A stretch of DNA of 64,000 bases from Paraburkholderia nodosa (GCF_001718195.1 NZ_MCNV01000001.1:434001-498000); one strand, 5' to 3'; positions 33,578 to 43,405 are shown, numbered from the stretch's first letter. The notes: generated by a model not told the origin, from the letters alone. Program-made: numbers and translations.

Positions 33578-35158
33578 TCAGAACGAGTAGATGAACTGCG
33601 CGCCCAGCAAGTCGTTGCTCTTGCTGTACGAGCCGTCGCTGTTCAGGAACACGCGCTGCGTGGCCCAGTCGTGGCGATATTCCACCTTCACCTGGATCTG
33701 CTGCGTCGGGAAGAACAGCAGGTCGAGCGCGACGTCCTGACGGGTTGCACCCTTGCACTCGAAGCCGAAGCCGCCGCCGGCCTTCGAGTTTGCCAGGCAG
33801 TCCGCACCAATGCCGAAGCCGTTGGCCGTATCCATGCCGTTCGAGTTGAGCACGATGCCGCCGCCACCACCGCCGTTCTTGCCGTTCGCGAGCAGGTCGT
33901 AGCGCGCCGTCACGCCCATGCGGCCCACCACCGGTGCGAAGAACTTGCGGTGCGCGAGCAGTGAGAAGCCGTACCACTGCGCGTTGCCGCCGTTGAATGC
34001 CGCGCGCTGCTGCTGGCCGTAATCGACTTCGGCGTTGTACTGGATGTCCGCGAGCGTGTAGCTTGCGTCCACTTCGCCGAAGAAGAAGTAGCCGCCCGAG
34101 CTCGATGCCTGGCCACCCACGCCGTACACGGCCTGACCCGTCGTCGAATCGAACGCGCTCGGCAGCGTCTGGCGGCCGATGTTGAACGAGCCGCCGATGT
34201 CGAGTGCGCTAGACCACGTGTAGTCGGCTCGCGCCGTGAACGTCGGGATCCTGTTGCTCGTGGTGATCGGGTCGCCCAGCGCGTTCTGGCCCGTCTGCAC
34301 GACCGCGCCATTGGTGCGGTACTGCTCGTTGCCGATCATGAACTTGAACGCCCACTGGCTGCCGCTCGGTGTGTAGTTCCAGCCGATACCCACATAGCTG
34401 CCCGGATCGGAGAAGTCGTAGAGCAGGTTATGCGTGAGCGTGAGCATCTGGTTGGACTGCTGCACCTCGTAGCCGCCAAAACTCGGCATGAGACCGGCGA
34501 CGAACGTGCCCGTGGCAGTCACCGGCACAGTAACGACTGCCGTGTTCAGGATGTTGTTGCCAATTTCGCCGTGCTCGTTCTGCAGCAGCGTGATGCCGTT
34601 GCCGCGGTTGGGCATGAGCGTGATTTCGGCCGAAGGCGCCATCGGGCCCACGCCGAAGGTCTTCTTGATGTCGAGATAGACATCGCCGAACGTGCTGTTG
34701 AAGTAGTTATACGAACCCGTGTGGTTCGCGAACAGGAACGACGAGGTGCCCGGTGCACGGTTGTAGATGTACGTCGGGTCGATGTAGCCGGTGATCGACA
34801 AGCCCGCGAGCGGACCGGTGTTGGCGGCGTCGGTGAGCGAATCGACCTTGAGCTGCTGGTTCGCGATCTGCTGCTTCATCGCATCGACCTGGTCGTTGGT
34901 CAGGTTCGCCTGCGCCTTGCCGTAGTCGGGCGAGCTGATGTCGACCGGCGCTGCTGCGGCTACGGGTGTCACCGGTGCTGCGGCTACCACCTTGCCGCTG
35001 CTCTTCGACTGTGCCAGCTCGGTCTTCAGGGACTTGACCTCTTTTTGCAGGGCGTTGAGCTGCTCCTGCAGGGCCTTGATCTGTTCGCTGGTCGAGTCGG
35101 CAAAAGCGAGCCCTGGCAACGCCCCGGCCACCAGCAGACAGATTAACTTCTTCTTCAT
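33578..35158 (-). CDS. DUF3138-type outer-membrane porin
   Basis: 526-residue exported protein. The signal peptide (MKKKLICLLVAGALPGLAFA, cut at about residue 20) is followed by a coiled-coil stretch (SEQIKALQEQLNALQKEVKSLK, read in two parts, residues 24-45), an Ala/Val/Pro linker, and a long beta-barrel part with alternating aromatic strands. It ends in FIYSF, whose terminal Phe is the usual outer-membrane assembly signal. DUF3138 proteins are porin-like and of unknown substrate. AAGGAG precedes the ATG. It lies between potI and the puuB pair in the same direction, so an outer-membrane channel for putrescine is a reasonable hypothesis. Confidence 0.82.
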   Translation of the reverse strand: MKKKLICLLVAGALPGLAFADSTSEQIKALQEQLNALQKEVKSLKTELAQSKSSGKVVAAAPVTPVAAAAPVDISSPDYGKAQANLTNDQVDAMKQQIANQQLKVDSLTDAANTGPLAGLSITGYIDPTYIYNRAPGTSSFLFANHTGSYNYFNSTFGDVYLDIKKTFGVGPMAPSAEITLMPNRGNGITLLQNEHGEIGNNILNTAVVTVPVTATGTFVAGLMPSFGGYEVQQSNQMLTLTHNLLYDFSDPGSYVGIGWNYTPSGSQWAFKFMIGNEQYRTNGAVVQTGQNALGDPITTSNRIPTFTARADYTWSSALDIGGSFNIGRQTLPSAFDSTTGQAVYGVGGQASSSGGYFFFGEVDASYTLADIQYNAEVDYGQQQRAAFNGGNAQWYGFSLLAHRKFFAPVVGRMGVTARYDLLANGKNGGGGGGIVLNSNGMDTANGFGIGADCLANSKAGGGFGFECKGATRQDVALDLLFFPTQQIQVKVEYRHDWATQRVFLNSDGSYSKSNDLLGAQFIYSF

Positions 35159-35271
35159 TGGAATTCTCCTTGTTGGTCGTTAATACAGATACTTCGGCGT
35201 GTGGCTGGGGCGCGGCGGGCGGCGCGCACCGCCACCCGCACGGGTCGCATAGGCTTCTTATGGATTGCTCG

Positions 35272-36186
35272 TCACGCCGCGCGCCGTCCGATCGGCGCAC
35301 CCACCGCGCCGGCAGGGGCGGCGGCTGGCGTGACGGCTTCGGCGGCATCGGGCTGGACGAAGGCGAGCTGCATGTCGCGCATACGCTTCTTCTCGCGTGC
35401 GCTCATCAGCTGGTTCACGGCGATCACGCCGATCGTCACCGCGCTGATGAAGAGCGTGGCGAGCGCGTTCATCTCCGGGTTCAGGCCGAGACGTACGCGC
35501 GAGAACACGACGAGCGGCAGCGTGGTCGAGCCCGGTCCGGAAAGGAACGCGGACAGCACGAGGTCGTCGATCGAAAGCGTGAACGAGAGCAGCCAGCCCG
35601 AGAGCAGGGCCTGCGAGATGAGCGGCAGCGTGATGACGAAGAACACCTTGAGCGGCGTGGCGCCGAGATCGAGCGCGGCTTCCTCGAGCGACTTGTTCAT
35701 CTCCTTCACGCGCGACTGCACGATGATCGCGACATACGACACGCACAGCATCACGTGGCCGATCCACATGGTCAGTACGCCACGTCCCTTTGGCCAGCCG
35801 AGCAACTGCTCCATTGCAACGAAGAGGAGCAGCAGCGAGATGCCTTGAATGACCTCGGGAATTACGAGCGGCGCGTTGATCATGCCCGCGAAGAACGCGA
35901 AGCCCCTGAAGCGGCCCATGCGGGCGAGCACGTAGCCGGCCCATGTGCCGATCGCGACAGAGGCGAACGCCGTCATCAGACCGATTTTCAGCGACAGCCA
36001 CGCGGCGCTGAGCAGTTCGTCGTCCTGCAGCAGGGCGGCGTACCACTTCAGCGAGAAGCCCGACCAGACGGTGACAAGCTTGGACTCATTGAACGAATAA
36101 ACGACGAGGCTGACGATCGGGATATACAGGAACAGCATGCCGAGCGTGAGCACCCCTGCGGAGAGTGCGCGATTGGGCTTGATCAT
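35272..36186 (-). CDS. potI: PotI, putrescine ABC transporter permease
   Basis: 304-residue inner-membrane permease of the PotFGHI type. It has six hydrophobic segments and the ATPase-contact EAA loop SLEEAALDLGATPLKVFFVITLPL near residues 172-195. SFTLSIDDLVLSAFLSGPGSTTLP is typical of PotC/PotI. The ATG overlaps the stop of potH by four bases (ATGA). The C-terminal tail is Ala/Pro-rich and longer than in E. coli PotI (281 residues). It completes the import channel with PotH. Confidence 0.94.
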   Translation of the reverse strand: MIKPNRALSAGVLTLGMLFLYIPIVSLVVYSFNESKLVTVWSGFSLKWYAALLQDDELLSAAWLSLKIGLMTAFASVAIGTWAGYVLARMGRFRGFAFFAGMINAPLVIPEVIQGISLLLLFVAMEQLLGWPKGRGVLTMWIGHVMLCVSYVAIIVQSRVKEMNKSLEEAALDLGATPLKVFFVITLPLISQALLSGWLLSFTLSIDDLVLSAFLSGPGSTTLPLVVFSRVRLGLNPEMNALATLFISAVTIGVIAVNQLMSAREKKRMRDMQLAFVQPDAAEAVTPAAAPAGAVGAPIGRRAA

Positions 36187-37154
36187 TTGCGGTCCTCCAG
36201 TTCCTTGACCTGGTTGTGCTGGAAGAGAGCCATCGGCACGAGCAGCAGCAGCACCATCGCGACGGTGACGGCGGACGCCATAGGCCAGTCCATGTTGTTG
36301 AAGAACTCGTCCCACATCACGCGGCCGATCATGAGCGTGTCGGCGCCGCCGAGCAGTTCGGGAATCACGTACTCGCCCACGGCGGGAATGAACACGAGCA
36401 GGCTGCCCGCGATGATTCCGTTCTTCGAGAGCGGCAGCGTGATCCGCGTGAAGGCCACCCAGGGCTTCGCGCCCAGGTCGTAGGCGGCTTCGAGCAGCGT
36501 GAGGTCCATCTTCACGAGGTGCGCGTAGAGTGGCATCACCATGAAGGGCAGGTACGAATAGACCATGCCGATGTAGACGCCCGCGTCGCTGTGATAGAGA
36601 CGCAGCGGAGAGTGGATCAGGCCGACGGCCATGAGCGCGTGGTTGAGCAGGCCGTCGTCCTTGAGAATGCCGATCCACGCGTACACGCGGATCAGGAACG
36701 AAGTCCAGAACGGCAGCATCACGGCCATCATGAGCAGGTTGCGTGTGGCCGGGTTCGAGCGCGCGATGTAGTAGGCGATGGGGTAGCCGATCAAGAGGCA
36801 GAAGATCGTCGAGACTGCCGCCATCTTCAGCGAGCTGATGTACGTGGCGACGTACAGGCTGTCCTGCAGCAGGAACGCGTAGTGGCCCAGTTGCAGCGCG
36901 AAGTGCACCACGCCGTCCTTCATCTCGACGAGATTCGAGTAGGGCGGTACGGCCATCACCTGGTCGGCGAAGCTGATCTTCAGCACGAGCACGAACGGCA
37001 GCGCGAAGAACAGCGTGAGCCAGATGAACGGCACGCCGATCACGGCGGTGCGGCCCGAGGGCACGAAGCGCGAGAAGAAGCGCGCGAGCGCGCCCCGGCG
37101 AGCGTCTGCGGCGGCGCGGCCTGAGCCGGGCGTGGCGGGAATGGTGGTACTCAT
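36183..37154 (-). CDS. potH: PotH, putrescine ABC transporter permease
   Basis: 323-residue permease paired with PotI. The start at 37154 follows AAGGAG, which overlaps the potG stop. An N-terminal cytosolic Ala/Arg-rich stretch precedes the first helix (AVIGVPFIWLTLFFALPF). The EAA loop is LLEAAYDLGAKPWVAFTRITLPL, and MAVMLPFWTSFLIRVYAWIGIL is characteristic of PotB/PotH. Six helices can be read. It sits between potG and potI with tight spacing. Confidence 0.95.
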   Translation of the reverse strand: MSTTIPATPGSGRAAADARRGALARFFSRFVPSGRTAVIGVPFIWLTLFFALPFVLVLKISFADQVMAVPPYSNLVEMKDGVVHFALQLGHYAFLLQDSLYVATYISSLKMAAVSTIFCLLIGYPIAYYIARSNPATRNLLMMAVMLPFWTSFLIRVYAWIGILKDDGLLNHALMAVGLIHSPLRLYHSDAGVYIGMVYSYLPFMVMPLYAHLVKMDLTLLEAAYDLGAKPWVAFTRITLPLSKNGIIAGSLLVFIPAVGEYVIPELLGGADTLMIGRVMWDEFFNNMDWPMASAVTVAMVLLLLVPMALFQHNQVKELEDRK

Positions 37155-37167
37155 GATGGAGGTCTCC

Positions 37168-38319
37168 TTACTGCGTGAGCACGACGCCGCTGGCCGGCGA
37201 CCAGGACACGTAGACATCGTCGTTCCAGGCGGGCGCGCCATCGTTCATGAGATGCGAACTGGAGAGGTTCGAGACGACCACCTTGCCGCCCGGCAGACGC
37301 ACGTGATAAAGCGAATAGCTGCCCATGTAGGCGACATCCGTGACCACGCCGCGCGCCCAGTTGTGCGGCGTGCCGGGCTTCTCGCGCGTCACGCGCACGC
37401 GCTCCGGCCGCACCGAAATACCCACGGGCATGCCGAGCGGGCCGGTCACGCCGTGGCTCACGTACATGCGCGTTTCGAGGTCATCGCTTTCCACGAAGAT
37501 GTGATCGGGCTCGTCCTCGACGACCTTGCCTTCGAACAGGTTGGTCGAGCCGATGAACTCGGCCGAGAAGCGGCTGTTGGGGAATTCGTAGACTTCGCCG
37601 GGCGAGCCGATCTGGACGATGCGGCCTTCGCTCATCACGGCGAGGCGGTTGGCCATGGTCATCGCCTCTTCCTGATCGTGCGTGACCATCACACAGGTGA
37701 CATCGACTTTCTCGATGATGTTCACGAGTTCGAGCTGGGTCTTCTGGCGGATCTTCTTGTCGAGCGCCGACATCGGTTCGTCGAGCAGCAGGAGCTTGGG
37801 GCGCTTCACGAGCGAGCGCGCAAGCGCCACGCGCTGCTGCTGGCCGCCCGAAAGCTGATGCGGTTTGCGCTTGGCGTAGCGGCCCATCTGCACGAGGTTG
37901 AGCGCGTCGGCCACGCGCTCGCGAATTTCGTTCTTCGGCACGCCTTCCTGCTTGAGGCCGAACGCGACGTTCGACTCCACGCTCATGTGCGGGAAGAGCG
38001 CATACGACTGGAACATCATGTTGACGGGGCGGCGGTACGGCGGCAGCGACGCGAGATCTTCGCCATCGACGAAGATGCGGCCCGACGTGGCCGTTTCGAG
38101 GCCCGCGAGCATGCGCAGCAGGGTGGACTTGCCGCAGCCCGAGCTGCCGAGCAGCGCAAAAAGCTCGTTCTTGGCGATGTTCAGGTTCACGTTGTCCACG
38201 GCAGTGCTATCGCCGAACTTCTTGACGACGTTTTCGATACGCACGAACGCATCGTTCGTTGCCGGGGTCGCGTTGGCGCGCGAAGCTTCTGGGGCGTTGA
38301 CTTTGGACGTCGAATTCAT
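37168..38319 (-). CDS. potG: PotG, putrescine ABC transporter ATP-binding protein
   Basis: 383-residue ATPase. Walker A is GSSGCGKST (about residue 59), the signature is LSGGQQQRVALARSLV, Walker B is LLLLDEPMSALD and the switch His is in VTHDQEEAM. A C-terminal TOBE-type regulatory domain follows from about residue 270 (GISVRPERVRV, DVAYMGSYSLYHV). Length matches E. coli PotG (377). AAGG lies before the ATG. A 250-base gap separates it from potF; that gap holds a weak hairpin at 38503-38524 but no gene. Confidence 0.95.
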   Translation of the reverse strand: MNSTSKVNAPEASRANATPATNDAFVRIENVVKKFGDSTAVDNVNLNIAKNELFALLGSSGCGKSTLLRMLAGLETATSGRIFVDGEDLASLPPYRRPVNMMFQSYALFPHMSVESNVAFGLKQEGVPKNEIRERVADALNLVQMGRYAKRKPHQLSGGQQQRVALARSLVKRPKLLLLDEPMSALDKKIRQKTQLELVNIIEKVDVTCVMVTHDQEEAMTMANRLAVMSEGRIVQIGSPGEVYEFPNSRFSAEFIGSTNLFEGKVVEDEPDHIFVESDDLETRMYVSHGVTGPLGMPVGISVRPERVRVTREKPGTPHNWARGVVTDVAYMGSYSLYHVRLPGGKVVVSNLSSSHLMNDGAPAWNDDVYVSWSPASGVVLTQ

Positions 38320-38569
38320 GATCTGACCTTGGTTCCTTTCTGATCGCAGTACACGTTTTTCAGGCGCGAGCCGGCCTGCACGGGGCGCTGACGCGACTCG
38401 CGATTAGTACTGCGAACGGAGCTCGGAAAAGGCTCGCGCGCGTCGTCAAAGCAGGGGGGCGGCGCTGCGCGGCCTGACTTCGGAATTGCGTACTTCAGGC
38501 GGAGAGGGGTCGAGCGATCCCTCTTCCGCGTCGTCTCCTTCTTGTTTCCTTCAGGGGGGAATCAACGCG

Positions 38570-39691
38570 TCAGTGGCCGGTCTTCAACTGGGCCCACAGA
38601 CGGTTTTCAAGGCGCAGGATGTCGGCCGGCATCGGCTTCATCAGCGTCATCTTCTTGAGCACGTCTTCCGACGGGTACACCGTCGCGTCCTGCGCGACTG
38701 CCGGCGTGACGAACTGGCGTGCGGCCTTGTTCGCCGTCGGGTAGAACACTTCGTTGGTGATCTGCGCGTTGACCTTCGGATCCGAGATGTAGTTGATCCA
38801 CTTCATCGCGTTTTCGGGGTGCGGTGCGTCCTTGGGTATGACCATCACGTCGAACCACAGCAGACCGCCTTCCTTCACGTTCGAGAATTTGACGTCGTAC
38901 GAGCGCTTGGCTTCTTCGGCGCGGCGGTGCGCGATGCCGACGTCGCCCGACCATGCCACGGCAACGCAGATATCGTTGTTCACGAGGTCGTTGATATAGC
39001 CCGACGAATTGAACTGGGTGATATACGGGCGGACTTTCTTCAGCACTTCGAATGCGGCTTGATAGTCCGCGGGGTTCGTGCTGTTGGGGTCCTTGTGCAT
39101 GTATTGCAGCGTCGCGGCGAACACGTCCACGGCCTGGTCGAGGAACGACACGCCGCAGCCCTTGAGCTTCGAGAGATTTTGCGGATCGAACACGAGCGCC
39201 CAGCTATCGACCGGCGCGTTCGGCCCGAGCGCCTTTTCCACGGCCTGCTTGTTGTAGCCGATGCCATCGGTGCCGAACGCCCAGGGCACGCCGTACTGGT
39301 TGCCCGGGTCCGCGTCTGAGATCATGTGCATGAGCACGGGATCGAGGTTCGCGAGGTTGGGGATCTTCGATTTGTCGAGCTTCTGGTAGACACCCGCCTG
39401 AATCTGCTTGGCCATGTAATTCGAGGTGGGCACGACGATGTCATAGCCCGAGCTGCCGGCCAGCAGCTTGGCCTGGAGCGTGTCGTCGCTGTCGTAGTTG
39501 TCGTATTTGACCTTGATGCCCGCTTCTTTTTCGAAGTTCGGGATCGTGTCTTTCGCAATGTAGTCGGACCAGTTGTAGACGTTCAGATCGCCGTCTGCCG
39601 CGTGCGCTGGCGCGCTGGGAATGGCCGTGAGGCCTGCACACGCTGCGAGGGCCGCGATCGCGACCGCATGACGAAGATGACTAACACTCAT
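38570..39691 (-). CDS. potF: PotF, periplasmic putrescine-binding protein
   Basis: 373-residue polyamine-binding protein. The signal peptide (MSVSHLRHAVAIAALAAC, cut at AHA-ADG near residue 31) directs it to the periplasm. Ligand-site regions of the PotD/PotF family are visible: LNVYNWSDYI (residues about 36-45), YDIVVPTSNYMAKQI, GTDGIGYNKQAVE, AVAWSGDVGIA and EGGLLWFDVMVIP. The start at 39691 follows GGGGA; a longer frame upstream is not export-like. It is the binding protein for the PotGHI channel downstream. Confidence 0.95.
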   Translation of the reverse strand: MSVSHLRHAVAIAALAACAGLTAIPSAPAHAADGDLNVYNWSDYIAKDTIPNFEKEAGIKVKYDNYDSDDTLQAKLLAGSSGYDIVVPTSNYMAKQIQAGVYQKLDKSKIPNLANLDPVLMHMISDADPGNQYGVPWAFGTDGIGYNKQAVEKALGPNAPVDSWALVFDPQNLSKLKGCGVSFLDQAVDVFAATLQYMHKDPNSTNPADYQAAFEVLKKVRPYITQFNSSGYINDLVNNDICVAVAWSGDVGIAHRRAEEAKRSYDVKFSNVKEGGLLWFDVMVIPKDAPHPENAMKWINYISDPKVNAQITNEVFYPTANKAARQFVTPAVAQDATVYPSEDVLKKMTLMKPMPADILRLENRLWAQLKTGH

Positions 39692-39766
39692 GTTGCTTTC
39701 CCCTGAAGATGAAGATCGGCGGGAGGCCCAGCACCCCGTTGCGCCGCCCGCCGTGGACAAGTCGCG

Positions 39767-41209
39767 TTAAGAAAGACCCAGTTGTTGCGCGGTTTGGTCG
39801 ATGGCCTTCTTCGCCTTCGACACGATTTCATCGATTTCGCCGCGCGTGACGACGAGCGGCGGCGAGAGCAGCATGCGGTCGCCCGTGGCACGCATGATGA
39901 GGTTGCCGTTGAAGCAGAAGTCGCGGCACAGCGTGCCCACGTCGCCGCCATTCGCGAAGCGCTTGCGCGCCTTCGGATCTTCGGCGAGCTGCAGGCCCGC
40001 CACGAGACCTGCGCCCGAGATGTCACCGATGATCGGATGATTGGCGAACGTCTCGCGCAGGCGTTGCTGGAAGTACGGGCCGGTGTCGTTCTTCACGCGC
40101 GTGACGATGCCTTCGTCGCGCAGCAGCTTGAGGTTCGCCACGGCCACGGCGGCGGCGACCGGATGCCCCGAGTACGTGAGGCCATGATTGAACTCGCCGT
40201 TCTCGATGAGCGCCTTCGCAATGCGGTCGTGAATGCCCACGGCGCCCATCGGCACGTAGCCGCTCGTGAGGCCCTTGGCCATCGTGATGAGGTCGGGCTC
40301 GAAGCCGAAGTGCTGATGCGCGAACCACTCGCCGGTGCGGCCGAAGCCACCGATGACTTCGTCGGCGCACAGCAAGATGTCGTACTTGCGGCAAATGCGC
40401 TGTATTTCCGGCCAGTAGGTCGAGGGCGGGAAGATTACACCGCCCGCGCCCTGAAACGGCTCGCCGATGAAGGCGGCCACGTTCTCCGCGCCCACTTCGA
40501 GAATCTTCGCTTCGAGCTGCTGCGCACGCGCGAGGCCGAATTCCTCGGGCGACATGTTGCCTTGCGCTTCGCCATAGAAGTACGGCTGGTCGATGTGCAC
40601 GATGTTCTCGACCTTCGAGGGCATCTGCTCGTGCATGTAACCCATGCCGCCCAGCGTGCCGCCCGCGATGGTCGAGCCGTGGTACGCATTCCGGCGCGAG
40701 ATGACGATCTTCTTCGAGGACTTGCCTTGCGTGAGCCAGTACTGATGCACGATGCGCAGCACCGTGTCGTTGCCTTCGGAGCCGCTGTTGCAATAGAAGA
40801 AGTGGTTGAACGGCTCGGGCGAAAGCTGCGCGAGCAGCGCCGACAATTCGATGACCGGAGGGTGCGTGGTCTTGAAGAAGGTGTTGTAGAAGGGCAGTTC
40901 CAGCATTTGTTCGTAGGCGGCGTCGGCCAGTTCCTTGCGGCCATAGCCCACGTTCACGCACCAGAGTCCGGCCATGCCGTCGATGATCTGGTTGCCTTCC
41001 GAGTCCCACAGGTATACGCCTTTCGCCTTCACGATCACGCGGCTGCCCGTCTGGTTGAGCGAGCCCATATCCGAAAACGGGTGAATGTGATGCGCGGCGT
41101 CCAGCGCGCGGTACTCGCTCGTCGAGCGCGCCGTTCGGCTGGATTGCGCGCGTAGCGTCGTCGGCACTTCCTGCAGCGCGCTGGCCGGGGCGTCGATTCG
41201 ATAGCTCAT
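39767..41209 (-). CDS. spuC: Putrescine/diamine:pyruvate aminotransferase
   Basis: 480-residue class III aminotransferase. The PLP lysine is Lys312 in DLITMAKGLTSGYVP; the cofactor-binding NSGSEGNDT and LLCADEVIGGFGRTGEWF are present. SpuC converts putrescine to 4-aminobutyraldehyde with pyruvate as acceptor, and relatives use GABA or other amines. The N-terminal ALDAAHHIHPFSDM is typical of this group. AAAGGAGA precedes the ATG. In this operon it gives a second, non-glutamylated entry for putrescine, or acts later on GABA; sequence alone does not separate these. Confidence 0.9.
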   Translation of the reverse strand: MSYRIDAPASALQEVPTTLRAQSSRTARSTSEYRALDAAHHIHPFSDMGSLNQTGSRVIVKAKGVYLWDSEGNQIIDGMAGLWCVNVGYGRKELADAAYEQMLELPFYNTFFKTTHPPVIELSALLAQLSPEPFNHFFYCNSGSEGNDTVLRIVHQYWLTQGKSSKKIVISRRNAYHGSTIAGGTLGGMGYMHEQMPSKVENIVHIDQPYFYGEAQGNMSPEEFGLARAQQLEAKILEVGAENVAAFIGEPFQGAGGVIFPPSTYWPEIQRICRKYDILLCADEVIGGFGRTGEWFAHQHFGFEPDLITMAKGLTSGYVPMGAVGIHDRIAKALIENGEFNHGLTYSGHPVAAAVAVANLKLLRDEGIVTRVKNDTGPYFQQRLRETFANHPIIGDISGAGLVAGLQLAEDPKARKRFANGGDVGTLCRDFCFNGNLIMRATGDRMLLSPPLVVTRGEIDEIVSKAKKAIDQTAQQLGLS

Positions 41210-41229
41210 TGCTGTATCTCCTTTCGTTT

Positions 41230-42564
41230 TTACACGTGCAGCAGCAGGTGCTTGCGTTCCCACGAACTGATCACGCGGAAATAGGCTTCGTATTCGGTTT
41301 CCTTGAGCGCGAGGTAGGCGCGCACGAACTTCTCGCCGAGGATGTCCTTGAGCGGCTCGCACGAGCCCATCAGCGTGAGGCCTTCCTCGAGATTGCGCGG
41401 CAGCTGGTAGGGCAGCGAGTAGCCGTCGCTTACGAGCGGTTCGGTGGGCTTGAGATGCTGCGTCATCCCCAGATAGCCCGCGGCCAGCGTGCCGGCGATC
41501 GCGAGGTACGGGTTGGTGTCCACGCCGGGAATGCGGTTTTCCACGCGGCGCGCAGCCGGCGACGAGTACGGCACGCGGAAGCCCACGGTACGGTTGTCGT
41601 AGCCCCATGCCACGTTGATCGGCGCGGCCATGAAACGCGAAAGGCGGCGATACGAGTTGATGTACGGCGCGAAGATCGGCATGAGCGCTGGCGTGTACTT
41701 CTGCATGCCAGCGATATACGCGTAGAACATGTCCGTGGGCTTGCCGTCCGAACCCGTGAAGAGGTTCTGACCGCTTTCCTCCGAAACGAGGCTCTGATGC
41801 ACGTGCATAGCCGAGCCCGGTTCGTTCTCCATGGGCTTGGCCATGAACGTGGCGTACATGTGATGGCGCAGCGCGGCTTCACGCACCGTGCGCTTGAAAA
41901 GGAACACGCGGTCGGCGAGGTTGAGCGGATCGCCGTGCAGGAAGTTGATCTCCATCTGCGCCGCGCCCACTTCGTGAATCAGCGTATCGACTTCGAGATC
42001 CTGAATATCGCAGTACTCGTAGATGTCTTCGAACAGCGGATCGAACTCGTTCACCGCTTCGATCGAATACGCCTGGCGGCCCGTTTCCGGACGGCCTGTA
42101 CGGCCGATGGGCGGCGCGAGCGGAATATCCGGATCCTTGTTCATATCGACGAGATAGAACTCGAGTTCCGGCGCGATCACCGGCTTCCAGCCCTTCGCGG
42201 CATACAGGTCGAGCACGCGGCGCAGCACGCGGCGCGGCGAGATCTCGACAGGCGTGCCGTCGAAATGCACGCAGTCGTGAATCACTTGCGCGGTGGGATC
42301 GACAGCCCATGGAATGATGCGGATCGTCGAAGGGTCGGGCACACACACCATGTCGGGGTCGGTGACGCCGGTGAGGCTTCCGTCCTCGGGGTAGTCGCCC
42401 GTTACGGTCTGGATCATCACGGCTTGCGGCAGGCGCATCGCCTCGCCCGATTCGAACTTGCTGCGCGGGATGATCTTGCCGCGCGCAATCCCCGCCATGT
42501 CGGGGATGATGGCTTCGATTTCGGTGATGTGGTGCTTCTTCAGGAATTCGTCGATTTCATGCAT
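41230..42564 (-). CDS. puuA: Gamma-glutamylputrescine synthetase (glutamine synthetase family)
   Basis: 444-residue GS-superfamily enzyme that ligates glutamate to putrescine using ATP, first step of the Puu pathway. Visible family parts are PDMAGIARGKIIPRSKF (residues about 21-37), APELEFYLVDM with metal-binding Glu, GAAQMEINFLHGDPL, NEPGSAMHVHQSL and NRTVGFRVPYSSPAARRVENRIPG (split across residues near 335-358). Length is near PuuA and SpuI (about 450-470). The start at 42564 is preceded by AGAGAG. Position between puuD and spuC supports the role. Confidence 0.92.
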   Translation of the reverse strand: MHEIDEFLKKHHITEIEAIIPDMAGIARGKIIPRSKFESGEAMRLPQAVMIQTVTGDYPEDGSLTGVTDPDMVCVPDPSTIRIIPWAVDPTAQVIHDCVHFDGTPVEISPRRVLRRVLDLYAAKGWKPVIAPELEFYLVDMNKDPDIPLAPPIGRTGRPETGRQAYSIEAVNEFDPLFEDIYEYCDIQDLEVDTLIHEVGAAQMEINFLHGDPLNLADRVFLFKRTVREAALRHHMYATFMAKPMENEPGSAMHVHQSLVSEESGQNLFTGSDGKPTDMFYAYIAGMQKYTPALMPIFAPYINSYRRLSRFMAAPINVAWGYDNRTVGFRVPYSSPAARRVENRIPGVDTNPYLAIAGTLAAGYLGMTQHLKPTEPLVSDGYSLPYQLPRNLEEGLTLMGSCEPLKDILGEKFVRAYLALKETEYEAYFRVISSWERKHLLLHV

Positions 42565-42595
42565 GATCTTTCTCTCTGTTCTGTATGGGCCGGCA

Positions 42596-43405
42596 TCAGG
42601 CGTGGGCGGCGCGCGGCGCATGCGCCACGTCGTGTCCGGCCCCGCCCGGTATTCGGGCCAGCATGTGGTTGCGGCAGGCTTCGCCGAACGTGCGGAAGAT
42701 AGCGGTGGACAGCGCGTCGTCGGCGTACTTCCATTCGGGGTGCCACTGCACGCCAAGCGCAAAACCGGGTGCGTTCGCAACGCTCACGGCTTCGATAAGG
42801 CCGTCGGGTGCGAATGCCTCGGCCACGAGGCCCGCGCCCAGCCGTTCGATGCCCTGACCGTGCAGCGAATTCACGCGTGCTTCGCGCGCGCCGCCCGCAA
42901 GCTGTTGCAGCACACCGCCTTCCACGAGCTTCAACGCGTGCGCCGGACCGTATTGCGTGTCGAGCGGATCGTCCTTGTTCTCGCGATGGTCGTCGTAGCG
43001 CGCAACGTTGTGCACCTGCTGATGCAGCGTGCCGCCGAACACCACGTTCATCTCCTGGAAGCCGCGGCAGATCGCGAGCACCGGCACGCCGGCCTCGATC
43101 GCGGCGCGCAGGAGCGGCAGCGTGGTGGCGTCGCGAGCGGGGTCGTGCAGCGTGCCGCTCTCGCTTGCCGGGCCGCCGTAACGATGCGGCTCGACGTTCG
43201 AATAGCTGCCGGTGAAAAGCAGTCCGTCCACGGCTTCGAGAATGTCTGCCGCAGTCTGCCGCTCGCCCAGGGCGGGCAGCACGAGTGCGAGCGCGCCTGC
43301 TCCATCCACAGCCGCGGCGATGTACTTCTCGCCGGCAACATGTGACGCGTGCGCTCCCATCATCGTGCGGTCGGCCGTGACGCCAACTAATGGTCTGGTT
43401 CGCAT
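42596..43405 (-). CDS. puuD: Gamma-glutamyl-GABA hydrolase (class I amidotransferase-like)
   Basis: 269-residue peptidase C26 enzyme that releases GABA and glutamate from gamma-glutamyl-GABA. The catalytic triad is visible: Cys113 in VLAICRGFQEMNV, His222 and Glu224 in GVQWHPEWKYA. LLFTGSYSNVEPHRY and RVNSLHGQGI are family features. It is the first gene of the long minus-strand putrescine operon and faces the 930-base control region. The ribosome site is weak. Confidence 0.94.
   Translation of the reverse strand: MRTRPLVGVTADRTMMGAHASHVAGEKYIAAAVDGAGALALVLPALGERQTAADILEAVDGLLFTGSYSNVEPHRYGGPASESGTLHDPARDATTLPLLRAAIEAGVPVLAICRGFQEMNVVFGGTLHQQVHNVARYDDHRENKDDPLDTQYGPAHALKLVEGGVLQQLAGGAREARVNSLHGQGIERLGAGLVAEAFAPDGLIEAVSVANAPGFALGVQWHPEWKYADDALSTAIFRTFGEACRNHMLARIPGGAGHDVAHAPRAAHA

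Noticed and set aside
38503-38524. Hairpin between potF and potG as an attenuator
   Set aside because: The stem has an imperfect pair on the minus-strand RNA and a two-base loop; too weak to list as a feature.
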